Assembly: GCA_045531905.1 (NCBI GenBank)
Contig: JAZSEY010000020.1
Span: 62,001-126,000, forward strand
Origin: RGIG6919 sp045531905
Lineage (GTDB): Bacteria > Bacillota > Clostridia > Lachnospirales > Lachnospiraceae
DNA length: 64,000 nt
Reading direction: 5' to 3'
The notes under the pieces are model-generated. The model had not been told where the DNA came from and did not search any database. It saw only the letters and a list, made by a program, of their open reading frames with translations. Of the stretch, positions 8,192 through 16,125 are shown in pieces (the stretch's first letter is position 1; every line of letters begins with the position of its first letter). The translations under genes and the position numbers were made by a program.

Positions 8192-8935
8192 ATGGACAAG
8201 AAAGAGACATTTCGATTTAGTAAGCAGGATTTTAAACGAGGTTTAGTAGATGGTATACCAATCGCCACCGGATATTTTTCGGTGGCTTTTACCTTTGGTA
8301 TGATGGCAATTGAAGCAGGTATGACCTGGTGGCAGGCATTGCTTATTTCCTTTTTGAATTTGACGTCAGCAGGACAATTTGCAGGACTGAATTTGATGAT
8401 AGCGGCAGGTTCTTATTTTGAAATGGCACTGACACAGTTTGTTATCAATATTAGATATTGTCTTATGTCACTGGCATTGACACAGAAGCTGGAGAAGCAT
8501 TTTACGACTCCTTGGAGAATGCTATGTGGATTTGCAAATACTGATGAGATTTTTGCTGTTTCAGCAACGAACAAATCTGTTAGCGTATCCTACTTTTTAG
8601 GGTTAATGCTCCTTCCAATTATTGGTTGGAATGGCGGAACCTTGGCAGGTGCTATTTGTGGTAATATTTTGCCGACAATTGTTTGCGATGCATTGGGCTT
8701 GGCAATTTATGGAATGTTTATTGCTATTTTAATGCCTGCAATCAAGAAAGAAACAGGGGCATTGATGGTGGTAGTGATAGCGGTTGTTTGCAGTTGTCTG
8801 ATTTACTATTTGCCAATATTTGATTTTATTACATCCGGATTTTCTGTTATCATCTGCGCAGTGATTGCTGCAGTTGCAGGTGCCATTTTGTGGCCGGTGG
8901 AAGATGAGGAAGAAAGTGGAAAGGCAGAGGTGTAA
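8192..8935 (+). CDS. azlC: AzlC family branched-chain amino acid exporter, large subunit
   Basis: 247 residues with five to six hydrophobic segments. The early DGIPIATGYFSVAFTFGMMA and the TSAGQFAGLNLM motif are diagnostic of AzlC. With AzlD it forms a two-component exporter for branched-chain amino acids and analogues such as azaleucine. Its start follows the CarD-like stop by 1 nt and azlD follows after 3 nt, so the three are co-transcribed. Confidence 0.92.
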   Translation: MDKKETFRFSKQDFKRGLVDGIPIATGYFSVAFTFGMMAIEAGMTWWQALLISFLNLTSAGQFAGLNLMIAAGSYFEMALTQFVINIRYCLMSLALTQKLEKHFTTPWRMLCGFANTDEIFAVSATNKSVSVSYFLGLMLLPIIGWNGGTLAGAICGNILPTIVCDALGLAIYGMFIAILMPAIKKETGALMVVVIAVVCSCLIYYLPIFDFITSGFSVIICAVIAAVAGAILWPVEDEEESGKAEV

Positions 8936-8938
8936 GCT

Positions 8939-9256
8939 ATGGGAAATCAATTTTGGATATATTTGTTGATTATGGCAGGCGTCACATATTTGATTCGTGT
9001 GATTCCGTTGGTGGCATGCCGTGGTGAATTTAAAAGTAAATTTGTGAAATCAGTGTTGTATTATGTGCCATTTGCTGTGTTGGCAGCAATGACATTTCCG
9101 ACTGTGTTTTATGCTACGAAGAATCCGCTTTCCAGCGTGATGGGTGTATTGGTTGCTTTACTTGTAGCATATAAAGGTGGCAGTTTGTTAAAGGTGGCGA
9201 TTTGTGCTTGCCTGGCAGTGTTGGTTTGTAATTTGGGTATTGCCTATTTGATGTAA
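8939..9256 (+). CDS. azlD: AzlD domain small subunit of the branched-chain amino acid exporter
   Basis: 105 residues with about three to four TM helices and the AzlD hallmark TYLIRVIPLV near the N terminus. It partners AzlC. Size and position directly after azlC are as usual for the pair. Confidence 0.92.
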   Translation: MGNQFWIYLLIMAGVTYLIRVIPLVACRGEFKSKFVKSVLYYVPFAVLAAMTFPTVFYATKNPLSSVMGVLVALLVAYKGGSLLKVAICACLAVLVCNLGIAYLM

Positions 9257-9293
9257 CGAATGTGTGAGTAGAAGGTGAGATAAGGAGGATACC

Positions 9294-9998
9294 GTGGGAG
9301 CATTTGTAGAATTTGATAAGGTTAGTAAAATCTATAAAATGGGTGAGATGGAAATTCCAGCATTACGGGAGGCAACCTTTCAGATTGAAGAAGGAGAGTT
9401 TTGTGTAATCGTAGGTGCATCCGGTGCAGGTAAGACGACGATTTTGAATATTCTTGGCGGTATGGATACCTTGACTTCAGGTAAGGTGATGGTAGCAGGG
9501 AACGATATCTCCAGTTACAATGAAAGACAATTGACAACATATAGAAGACATGATGTGGGATTTGTATTTCAGTTTTATAATTTGGTGCAGAACTTAACTG
9601 CTCTTGAGAATGTGGAATTGGCAGCACAGATTTGTAAGGAACCATTAGACGCAAGAGAAGTTATTAAACAGGTGGGACTTGGAGAGAGAGAATATAATTT
9701 TCCAGCTCAGCTTTCCGGTGGTGAACAGCAACGCGTTGCCATTGCCAGAGCATTGGCAAAGAACCCACAGATGCTTCTGTGTGATGAGCCGACAGGAGCG
9801 CTTGATTACGTGACAGGTAAAGCTGTATTAAAACTGTTACAGGATACTTGTCGGGAAATGAAAAAGACGGTGGTGGTGATTACTCATAACCAGGCAATAA
9901 CAGCTATGGCAGATAGGGTAATTACTGTTAAAAGTGGACGCGTTGAAAGTATGCGATTGAATGAAAATATTGTGCCGGTAGAGGAAATTGATTGGTAG
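9294..9998 (+). CDS. ABC transporter ATP-binding protein (MacB/LolD type)
   Basis: 234 residues from a GTG at 9294 with AAGGAGG 6 nt upstream. Walker A is GASGAGKTT, the Q-loop lies in VGFVFQFYNL, the signature is LSGGEQQRV, and Walker B runs into LLCDEPTGALD. The DEPTGALD form marks the MacB/FtsE/LolD group that pairs with FtsX-domain permeases, and such a permease follows 15 bp downstream. Substrate export or mechanotransmission is inferred from the family. Confidence 0.93.
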   Translation: MGAFVEFDKVSKIYKMGEMEIPALREATFQIEEGEFCVIVGASGAGKTTILNILGGMDTLTSGKVMVAGNDISSYNERQLTTYRRHDVGFVFQFYNLVQNLTALENVELAAQICKEPLDAREVIKQVGLGEREYNFPAQLSGGEQQRVAIARALAKNPQMLLCDEPTGALDYVTGKAVLKLLQDTCREMKKTVVVITHNQAITAMADRVITVKSGRVESMRLNENIVPVEEIDW

Positions 9999-10013
9999 AA
10001 AAGGAGTTCCAGT

Positions 10014-13000
10014 ATGAAATCGTCCATGTGGAAGACAACAATACGGGAAATTAAAAATAGTCTTGGTAGATATCTTGCGATTCTTGCTATTGTGGCATTG
10101 GGCGTAGGCTTTTTTGTGGGCTTAAAAATTACACGTCCGGTGATGGTGAATACCGTAAATGAATACATTAAGACGCATAACTTCTTTGACTATCAGTTGC
10201 TATCCACAGTGGGATTTAAGGAAGAGGATGTGGAAAGCATCAGACAGCTTCCGGATGTGGAACAGGCAATTGGTGCGTATAGTGTAGATGTTTTGTATGT
10301 CAGTGGAGAAAGTGAAAGAGCGGTGAAACTGCACACAATTACACCGGGGATTAACGATTGTTATCTGGTTGATGGTCGTATGCCGGCGGCTTCAGATGAG
10401 TGTGTGGTGGATGCAAATCATGCGGGTGTTTTGCCGCTTTCCAGTGAATTCATTCTTTCTGATAACAACGAAGAAGATACATTGGATATGCTCAAGCATA
10501 AGTCATACAAGGTTGTCGGATATGTGTATAACCCTAATTATTTAAATGCGGAACGTGGTACAACTACTCTGGGAGATGGTGAGTTATCCGGATATGTGTA
10601 TATGCCTGAGACCGCATTTGATTCTGAGTACTATACAGAGATTCTTTTAAAATATAATCAGAATTTCGAGATGTATTCGGATGAGTATGAGGCTTTTATC
10701 GAGGAAAGAGAAGATGCTCTGGATGCGTTAGTGGCAGAAAGAGTAGATATTCGATATGCCAGCATTATGGATGAGGCTAACGAGAAGCTTGCCGATGGTG
10801 AACAGGAATTGAAGGATGCAGAGCAGGAGTTGGCGGATGGTGAACAGAAACTTTTAGATGGTGAAAAAGACCTTGCCGATGGCGAACGAGATTTGAAAAA
10901 AGCAAAGAATGATCTTGCGAAAGGTGAAAAAGAATTAAAAGAGCAGAAGGAAAAAGCAGAAAAAGACTTTGCAAAAGCGAAGAAGCAGATAGAAGATGGC
11001 GAAAAGGCCATCAAAAAGAATGAAAAGGAAATTGCGTTAGGCGAAAAACAATTAGCGGAAGGTGAAAAGCAACTGACGGAAAGTGAGACCGCACTGAAAA
11101 CACAGCAGACTACTTTGCTTGCACAGAAAGCACAAATAGAAGCGGGGTTGGCGGAGATTCAGGCTCAGAGAGAGGCTCTTGGCGAACAGGCGACATTATA
11201 TGAGGCTACTTTTGCACAACAGGAAGCAGAGTTAAATGCAGTTCTGGCGCAAGTGAATGCTGGTCTGGCTCAGATTGCAGAAGGGTTGGCAACCATAGAG
11301 GCGTCAAAGGCAGAACTTGCAAAGCAAAAAGCAACGTTAGAAAAAGGAAAAGCGGAGCTTAAAAAGGCAAAGGAAGAGATTGCCAAAGCAAAAAAAGAAT
11401 ACGCCGAAGGCTTGAAGACATACGAGGAAGAAATAGAAAAGGCAGAACAAGAACTTGCCCGTGGAAAGAAAAAAATCCGTGAAGGTGAGCTAGAATTAGA
11501 AGATGGTAAAGTAGAAATAGAAGATGCAAAGGTTGAAATTGCAGATGGAAAGCAGCAGATTACTGACGCCAAAGAAGAATTAGCAGATGCGAAGGAAGAA
11601 CTTGCAGAGATTTCTGACCCACAACACTATTTGCTAGGTAGAGAAACCAATGTGGGGTATTCGGTGTTTGATAGTGATTCCATGATTGTGGATAATATTG
11701 CGGCTGTATTTCCGTTATTCTTCTTTCTGGTAGCTGTGTTAGTTTGTGTGACAACCATGAACCGAATGGTAGATGACCAGCGTACGCAGATAGGTGTTTT
11801 GAAAGCACTTGGATACAGCAAAATGTCTATTCTTGGTAATTATGTATTTTACTCAGGCAGCAGTGGATTACTAGGTGGTTTGTTGGGGTTTGCCATTGGA
11901 AGCACGGTATTTCCGTACATCATTTGGACAGCCTATGGCATGATGTATGATGTGGAAGGTACGAGATTGGTATTTAGTCCAGGGTGGCTTGTATTTTCTA
12001 TTGTGGTTGCATTACTTTGTTCTGTAGGCTCAACGGTGATTTCCTGTTATGTGGAGTTTGCCAGCGTGCCGGCAAATCTGATGAGACCAAAGGCGCCGAA
12101 AGCAGGAAAACGTATTTTCTTGGAATACGTAAAACCGCTGTGGACCCATTTATCCTTCTTGCAAAAAGTATCTATTCGAAATGTATTTAGATACAAGCGT
12201 CGATTCCTGATGATGGTGTTAGGTATCAGTGGTTGTACGGCACTTCTGATTGCGGGCTTTGGCATTAAGGATTCCATAGCGAACATTGGTGAATACCAAT
12301 ACGATGGCATTTTTAAGTATGATTTAGAAGTCATTTTGGAAGATCCGGCTACGGATGCCGATATGAAGAATATAGTAAGTGACATAGATGCTGTGACAGA
12401 AGATGCCTTGTTTACGACTAGAGAAACAGTGGACGTGATTAGAGGGGAAAATGTTAGACAGGTTACCATGATTGTTCCACAATCAACTTCTCGTTTTTCG
12501 GAGTTTATATATCTTTATGATGAGGAAGAGAATCCAATTATGCTTCCGGGAACAGGAGAGGCTGTCATTACAGATAAAACGGCTTCCCGACTTTCGTTGT
12601 CTGTGGGAGACCCATTGACAATCAGAAATAGTGACATGGAAGAAATGACGGTCATCATTTCTGCTATTGCAGAGAATTATATGGGTAATTACATCTATAT
12701 GTCTGAAGAGACATACAAGAATGGTTATGGTGAGTCTCCTTCGTATAAAGGAATTTGTGTTAAGACAGAGGGTGAACTGGATGTGCATGAAGCAGCTGCT
12801 ACAATTACGGAGCATGATTTGGTATTGCAGGTAAGTGTAAATCAGGATTCCAGGGATATGCTTGCGGATATGCTGACCAATTTAAATGCAGTGGTGTTAT
12901 TGGTAATCGTCTGTGCTGGGGCGTTAGCGTTTGTTGTATTATATACACTGACGAATATCAATATTATGGAGCGTATAAGGGAGATTGCCACCATAAAGGT

Positions 13001-13283
13001 GCTTGGATTCTATGCTGACGAAACGGCACAATATGTATTCCGCGAGAATATGCTGATGACGGTATTTGGAGCTTTGTTTGGTTTGCTGTTGGGAGAGTTT
13101 TTACATGCATTTATCATCTTTAATATTGATGTGGACTTAGTGTCCTTCTCGACAGTCATTAAACCCATGAGTTTTGTGTATAGTTTTGTTTTGACCTTTG
13201 TATTTTCGCTGTTGGTAGATTTGGTATTTTATTTCAAATTGAATAAAATCAACATGGCAGAATCGTTGAAGTCGATTGAGTAA
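10014..13283 (+). CDS. FtsX-family ABC permease with ~300-residue coiled-coil insertion
   Basis: 1089 residues. TM1 (~18-38) is followed by an extracellular MacB-like domain. A highly charged heptad/11-mer repeat region follows at about residues 255-545, built from variants of ADGEQELKDAEQEL. Next come FtsX module 1 (three TM segments, ~560-690), a single TM near 735-755, a second extracellular domain (~760-955), and FtsX module 2 (three TM, ~960-1080). This architecture is common in Clostridia. The ATPase gene is directly upstream. The coiled coil should reach across the wall or bind a partner, and the cargo is unknown. The stop codon sits in the ribosome binding site region of xpt. Confidence 0.9.
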   Translation: MKSSMWKTTIREIKNSLGRYLAILAIVALGVGFFVGLKITRPVMVNTVNEYIKTHNFFDYQLLSTVGFKEEDVESIRQLPDVEQAIGAYSVDVLYVSGESERAVKLHTITPGINDCYLVDGRMPAASDECVVDANHAGVLPLSSEFILSDNNEEDTLDMLKHKSYKVVGYVYNPNYLNAERGTTTLGDGELSGYVYMPETAFDSEYYTEILLKYNQNFEMYSDEYEAFIEEREDALDALVAERVDIRYASIMDEANEKLADGEQELKDAEQELADGEQKLLDGEKDLADGERDLKKAKNDLAKGEKELKEQKEKAEKDFAKAKKQIEDGEKAIKKNEKEIALGEKQLAEGEKQLTESETALKTQQTTLLAQKAQIEAGLAEIQAQREALGEQATLYEATFAQQEAELNAVLAQVNAGLAQIAEGLATIEASKAELAKQKATLEKGKAELKKAKEEIAKAKKEYAEGLKTYEEEIEKAEQELARGKKKIREGELELEDGKVEIEDAKVEIADGKQQITDAKEELADAKEELAEISDPQHYLLGRETNVGYSVFDSDSMIVDNIAAVFPLFFFLVAVLVCVTTMNRMVDDQRTQIGVLKALGYSKMSILGNYVFYSGSSGLLGGLLGFAIGSTVFPYIIWTAYGMMYDVEGTRLVFSPGWLVFSIVVALLCSVGSTVISCYVEFASVPANLMRPKAPKAGKRIFLEYVKPLWTHLSFLQKVSIRNVFRYKRRFLMMVLGISGCTALLIAGFGIKDSIANIGEYQYDGIFKYDLEVILEDPATDADMKNIVSDIDAVTEDALFTTRETVDVIRGENVRQVTMIVPQSTSRFSEFIYLYDEEENPIMLPGTGEAVITDKTASRLSLSVGDPLTIRNSDMEEMTVIISAIAENYMGNYIYMSEETYKNGYGESPSYKGICVKTEGELDVHEAAATITEHDLVLQVSVNQDSRDMLADMLTNLNAVVLLVIVCAGALAFVVLYTLTNINIMERIREIATIKVLGFYADETAQYVFRENMLMTVFGALFGLLLGEFLHAFIIFNIDVDLVSFSTVIKPMSFVYSFVLTFVFSLLVDLVFYFKLNKINMAESLKSIE

Positions 13284-13296
13284 AGGAGGACGAAGG

Positions 13297-13878
13297 ATGA
13301 ATTTTCTAGAAGAACGTATTATGAAGGATGGCATTGTCAAAGAGGGAAATGTGTTAAAAGTCGATAGTTTTCTGAATCATCAGATGGATATTGATTTGTT
13401 TAATCATATGGGAGAAGAATTTAAGAAAAGGTTTGCAGAGAAAGAAATTAATAAGGTATTGACGATTGAAGCGTCTGGTATTGGTATTGCGTGTATTGTG
13501 GCACAGCATTTTCATGCACCGGTTGTATTTGCTAAGAAGTCAAAAAGTATCAATATAGATGGGGAAATGTATGTCGCAGAGGTTGAGTCGTTTACCCATC
13601 ACTGTAAGAATCAGGTTATCGTATCTAAGAAGTTCTTGAATCCTGAGGATAGGGTATTGATTGTTGATGATTTCTTGGCAAATGGATGTGCGTTGCAGGG
13701 GTTAATTCAAATTGTACAGTCTGCGGGAGCTTCCGTTGAAGGGATTGGAATTGCCATTGAAAAGGGGTTTCAGCCTGGTGGTAGAATGATTCGTAATTTG
13801 GGTTATCAGTTGGAATCCTTGGCGATTGTGGATAGTATGGATGCGGAAAGTGGCACAATTCAATTCCGTGAGCAATAG
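13297..13878 (+). CDS. xpt: Xanthine phosphoribosyltransferase
   Basis: 193 residues from the ATG at 13297, chosen for AAAGGAGG at 13282-13289, which overlaps the permease stop. The PRPP-binding loop is VLIVDDFLANGCAL. FLNHQMDIDLF and VVFAKKSKSINI are typical of Xpt, which converts xanthine and PRPP to XMP. It pairs with a xanthine/uracil-family permease 43 bp downstream. The usual purine riboswitch is not visible before xpt; the gene appears to ride on the ABC exporter transcript. Confidence 0.93.
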   Translation: MNFLEERIMKDGIVKEGNVLKVDSFLNHQMDIDLFNHMGEEFKKRFAEKEINKVLTIEASGIGIACIVAQHFHAPVVFAKKSKSINIDGEMYVAEVESFTHHCKNQVIVSKKFLNPEDRVLIVDDFLANGCALQGLIQIVQSAGASVEGIGIAIEKGFQPGGRMIRNLGYQLESLAIVDSMDAESGTIQFREQ

Positions 13879-13921
13879 TGTAATATATTAGAGTTATGAT
13901 AGGTGACAGGGAGATATACGG

Positions 13922-15244
13922 ATGAGTAAGCAGGGAGAAGCGAGTATTGACAATATTTATACCTTAGAAGGGCGAGTGCCATTAGCAAAGGCAATTCCGT
14001 TTGGATTGCAGCATGTGCTTGCGATGTTTGTAGCAAACATTGCACCAATTATGATTGTGGCAGGTGCAAGTGGATTGTCTAGCAAAGACACAGCCATGTT
14101 AATTCAGTGTGCGATGCTAATTGCTGGCATTGGTACAATTATTCAGTTATATCCTGTTTGGAAAATTGGTTCAGGGCTTCCAATTGTAATGGGAATTAGT
14201 TTTACTTTTGTTTCAGTGCTTTGTTTTGTAGGACCAACTTATGGATACAGAGCTGTTGTGGGAGCTGTATTAGTGGGCGGTATCATTGAAGGAATATTAG
14301 GTTTGTTTGCAAAATATTGGAGAAGGTTGATTGCACCAATTGTAGCAGCCAGTGTTGTGACTGCTATTGGTTTTTCTTTGCTCTCTGTTGGAGCTAATTC
14401 CTTTGGTGGTGGCAGTGGCAGTGAAAATTTTGGTTCTGTCGAGAATTTGGTGTTGGGCTCCGTCACATTGGTTTGCTGTATTGGATTTAATATTTTTGCA
14501 AAGGGATATTGGAAGCAACTTTCAGTATTGTTTGGTCTGGTTGTGGGTTACGTTCTTGCGATTATGATGGGGATGGTGGACTTTTCGGCGCTTCATGATG
14601 CTTCCATCATTGCATTTCCTCAAATAATGCCATTTAAGCCGGAGTTTAATGCTGGAGCTATTGTATCCGTTACCTTGATTTTTTTGGTGTCAGCAACAGA
14701 GACTATTGGTGATACTTCGGCTATGGCTATGACAGGATTGAATCGTGAGGTTAAGGATGAAGAAATTTCAGGTTCTATTGCGTGTGATGGTTTTATCAGT
14801 GCATTTTCTGCGTTGTTTGGCTGTATGCCAATTACTTCTTTTAGTCAGAATGTGGGTTTGATTGCAATGACAAAAGTGATAAACCGTTTCACCATTCTAA
14901 TGGGTGGGTTGGTGATGCTTTTAGCGGGCATTTTTCCTGTATTTGGTGCGTTGCTTGCCACTCTTCCAGATGCGGTGCTTGGTGGTTGTACTGTTATGAT
15001 GTTTGGTACTATTGTGATTAGTGGTTTGCAAATGATTGCTAATTGTGGATTTTCTCAAAGAAATATTACTATTGCTGCACTTTCGTTAAGCGTTGGTCTT
15101 GGTTTTACGCAGGTGCCTGAACTGTTCCAACACTTTCCAAGGACGGTACAAAATGTGTTCGCTGAGAACTGCGTAGCAGTAGTGTTTGTTATGTCGATTG
15201 TATTGAATTTGATTTTGCCAAAGGATATGGAGGCGCATAAATAA
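13922..15244 (+). CDS. pbuX: NCS2 family xanthine/uric acid/uracil permease (PbuX-like)
   Basis: 440 residues with 12-14 hydrophobic segments. The NCS2 hallmarks are the N-terminal GLQHVLAMFVANIAP, the ATETIGDTSAM block of TM8 with its substrate-binding Glu, and SFSQNVGLIAMTKV with the conserved N-x-G. Being next to xpt points to xanthine uptake feeding XMP synthesis. The stop overlaps the ATG of the next small gene (TAATG). Confidence 0.9.
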   Translation: MSKQGEASIDNIYTLEGRVPLAKAIPFGLQHVLAMFVANIAPIMIVAGASGLSSKDTAMLIQCAMLIAGIGTIIQLYPVWKIGSGLPIVMGISFTFVSVLCFVGPTYGYRAVVGAVLVGGIIEGILGLFAKYWRRLIAPIVAASVVTAIGFSLLSVGANSFGGGSGSENFGSVENLVLGSVTLVCCIGFNIFAKGYWKQLSVLFGLVVGYVLAIMMGMVDFSALHDASIIAFPQIMPFKPEFNAGAIVSVTLIFLVSATETIGDTSAMAMTGLNREVKDEEISGSIACDGFISAFSALFGCMPITSFSQNVGLIAMTKVINRFTILMGGLVMLLAGIFPVFGALLATLPDAVLGGCTVMMFGTIVISGLQMIANCGFSQRNITIAALSLSVGLGFTQVPELFQHFPRTVQNVFAENCVAVVFVMSIVLNLILPKDMEAHK

Positions 15245-15417
15245 TGGAGACAATGTTTTACGAAGTCGTGAGCATAGAAGGGGACTATGCAAACTTAAAG
15301 AGAATAGATGTGGAAAGTGATGACATTAAGTTAGTGGCACGTGCTTTACTTCCTGATGGAATCAATGAGGGAAGTAAGTTGAAGTATGAGATGTTGCAGT
15401 ATGAAATGATGGATTGA
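15244..15417 (+). CDS. Small 57-residue protein, DUF3006-like
   Basis: The ATG at 15244 overlaps the pbuX stop as TAATG, and the frame runs to TGA at 15415-15417. The text EGDYANLKRIDVESDDIKL...ALLPDGINEGSKLKYEM resembles the short beta-barrel DUF3006-type proteins, which read EGDYA...LPEG.KEG. Translation is probably coupled to pbuX and to the following peptidase gene. Function is unknown; the family match is from memory and tentative. Confidence 0.55.
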   Translation: METMFYEVVSIEGDYANLKRIDVESDDIKLVARALLPDGINEGSKLKYEMLQYEMMD

Positions 15418-15422
15418 TTAAA

Positions 15423-15989
15423 ATGCAAGACAATATAACTTTTACAATTATTAGAAGCAGACGTAAGACCATCGGTATAGAGATTACAGCCTTAGGCGAA
15501 GTTTTAGTGCGTGCTCCAAGATGGGTTTCCAAGTCAGAAATTCATAGATTTGTGAATGAGAAAGAAAAATGGATACAGAAGCATTTATCTAAAATGCAAT
15601 GTAGGCAGGAACAACTCACAGATGTTAAGATGCTAACAGATGAGGAGATAGAACAATTGGCAAATCAGGCATTAGAGGTAATCCCTAAGCGAGTGGAGCA
15701 TTATGCCAGATTGCTTAATGTAACCTACGGTAGAATTACCGTCCGTAATCAAAAGACTCTCTGGGGGAGTTGTAGCAATAAGGGCAATTTGAATTTTAAT
15801 TGTTTGCTGATGCTGGCACCACCAGAGGTGTTAGACTATGTGGTAGTTCACGAACTTTGCCACAGAAAAGAGATGAATCATTCAAAGCATTTTTGGAGTG
15901 AGGTAGCACAAATCATTCCGGACTACAAAGTGTATAGAAAATGGTTAAAAGAGCAAGGGCACACATTGCTATATCGCAGTCATGGTTGA
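15423..15989 (+). CDS. YgjP-like M48 family metallopeptidase (DUF45)
   Basis: 188 residues from the ATG at 15423 (a TTG at 15414 is in frame). The zinc motif is VVHELCHRKEMNHSKHFW, an HExxH-type site with a downstream His. The N terminus ITFTIIRSRRKTIGIEI and RVTVRNQKTLWGSCS-like core (here ITVRNQKTLWGSCSNKG) are the WLM/YgjP signature. No clear SD is present, so translation is probably coupled to the preceding small gene. A strong terminator follows. Confidence 0.88.
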   Translation: MQDNITFTIIRSRRKTIGIEITALGEVLVRAPRWVSKSEIHRFVNEKEKWIQKHLSKMQCRQEQLTDVKMLTDEEIEQLANQALEVIPKRVEHYARLLNVTYGRITVRNQKTLWGSCSNKGNLNFNCLLMLAPPEVLDYVVVHELCHRKEMNHSKHFWSEVAQIIPDYKVYRKWLKEQGHTLLYRSHG

Positions 15990-16017
15990 TATGCATTAAT
16001 CCCTTATAAATCAATGC

Positions 16018-16047
16018 AAATACCACCGTTGTAGGTGGTATTTTTTT
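16018..16047 (+). terminator. Intrinsic terminator of the ABC-xpt-pbuX-ygjP operon
   Basis: TACCACC pairs with GGTGGTA (16021-16040) and is followed by T7. It isolates the GH9 gene from upstream transcription. Confidence 0.9.
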
Positions 16048-16125
16048 GTTGTATATGATACAATTATTCCAAATGGGCTTATGAGCGTGACGAGAGCATA
16101 TAGATATCGTTTTTGGAGGTTAGAT

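Noticed and set aside
10658..11572. Ser/Phe-rich minus-strand frames opposite the ABC permease.
   Set aside because: They are shadows of the Lys/Glu/Ala coiled-coil repeat; the plus-strand frame is continuous and domain-consistent.
10780..11610. Possible CRISPR or tandem DNA repeat.
   Set aside because: The repeats are protein-level heptad/11-mer variants without exact DNA repeats or spacers.
13284..13296. Purine riboswitch before xpt.
   Set aside because: There is no room between the permease stop and the xpt start, and no aptamer motif.
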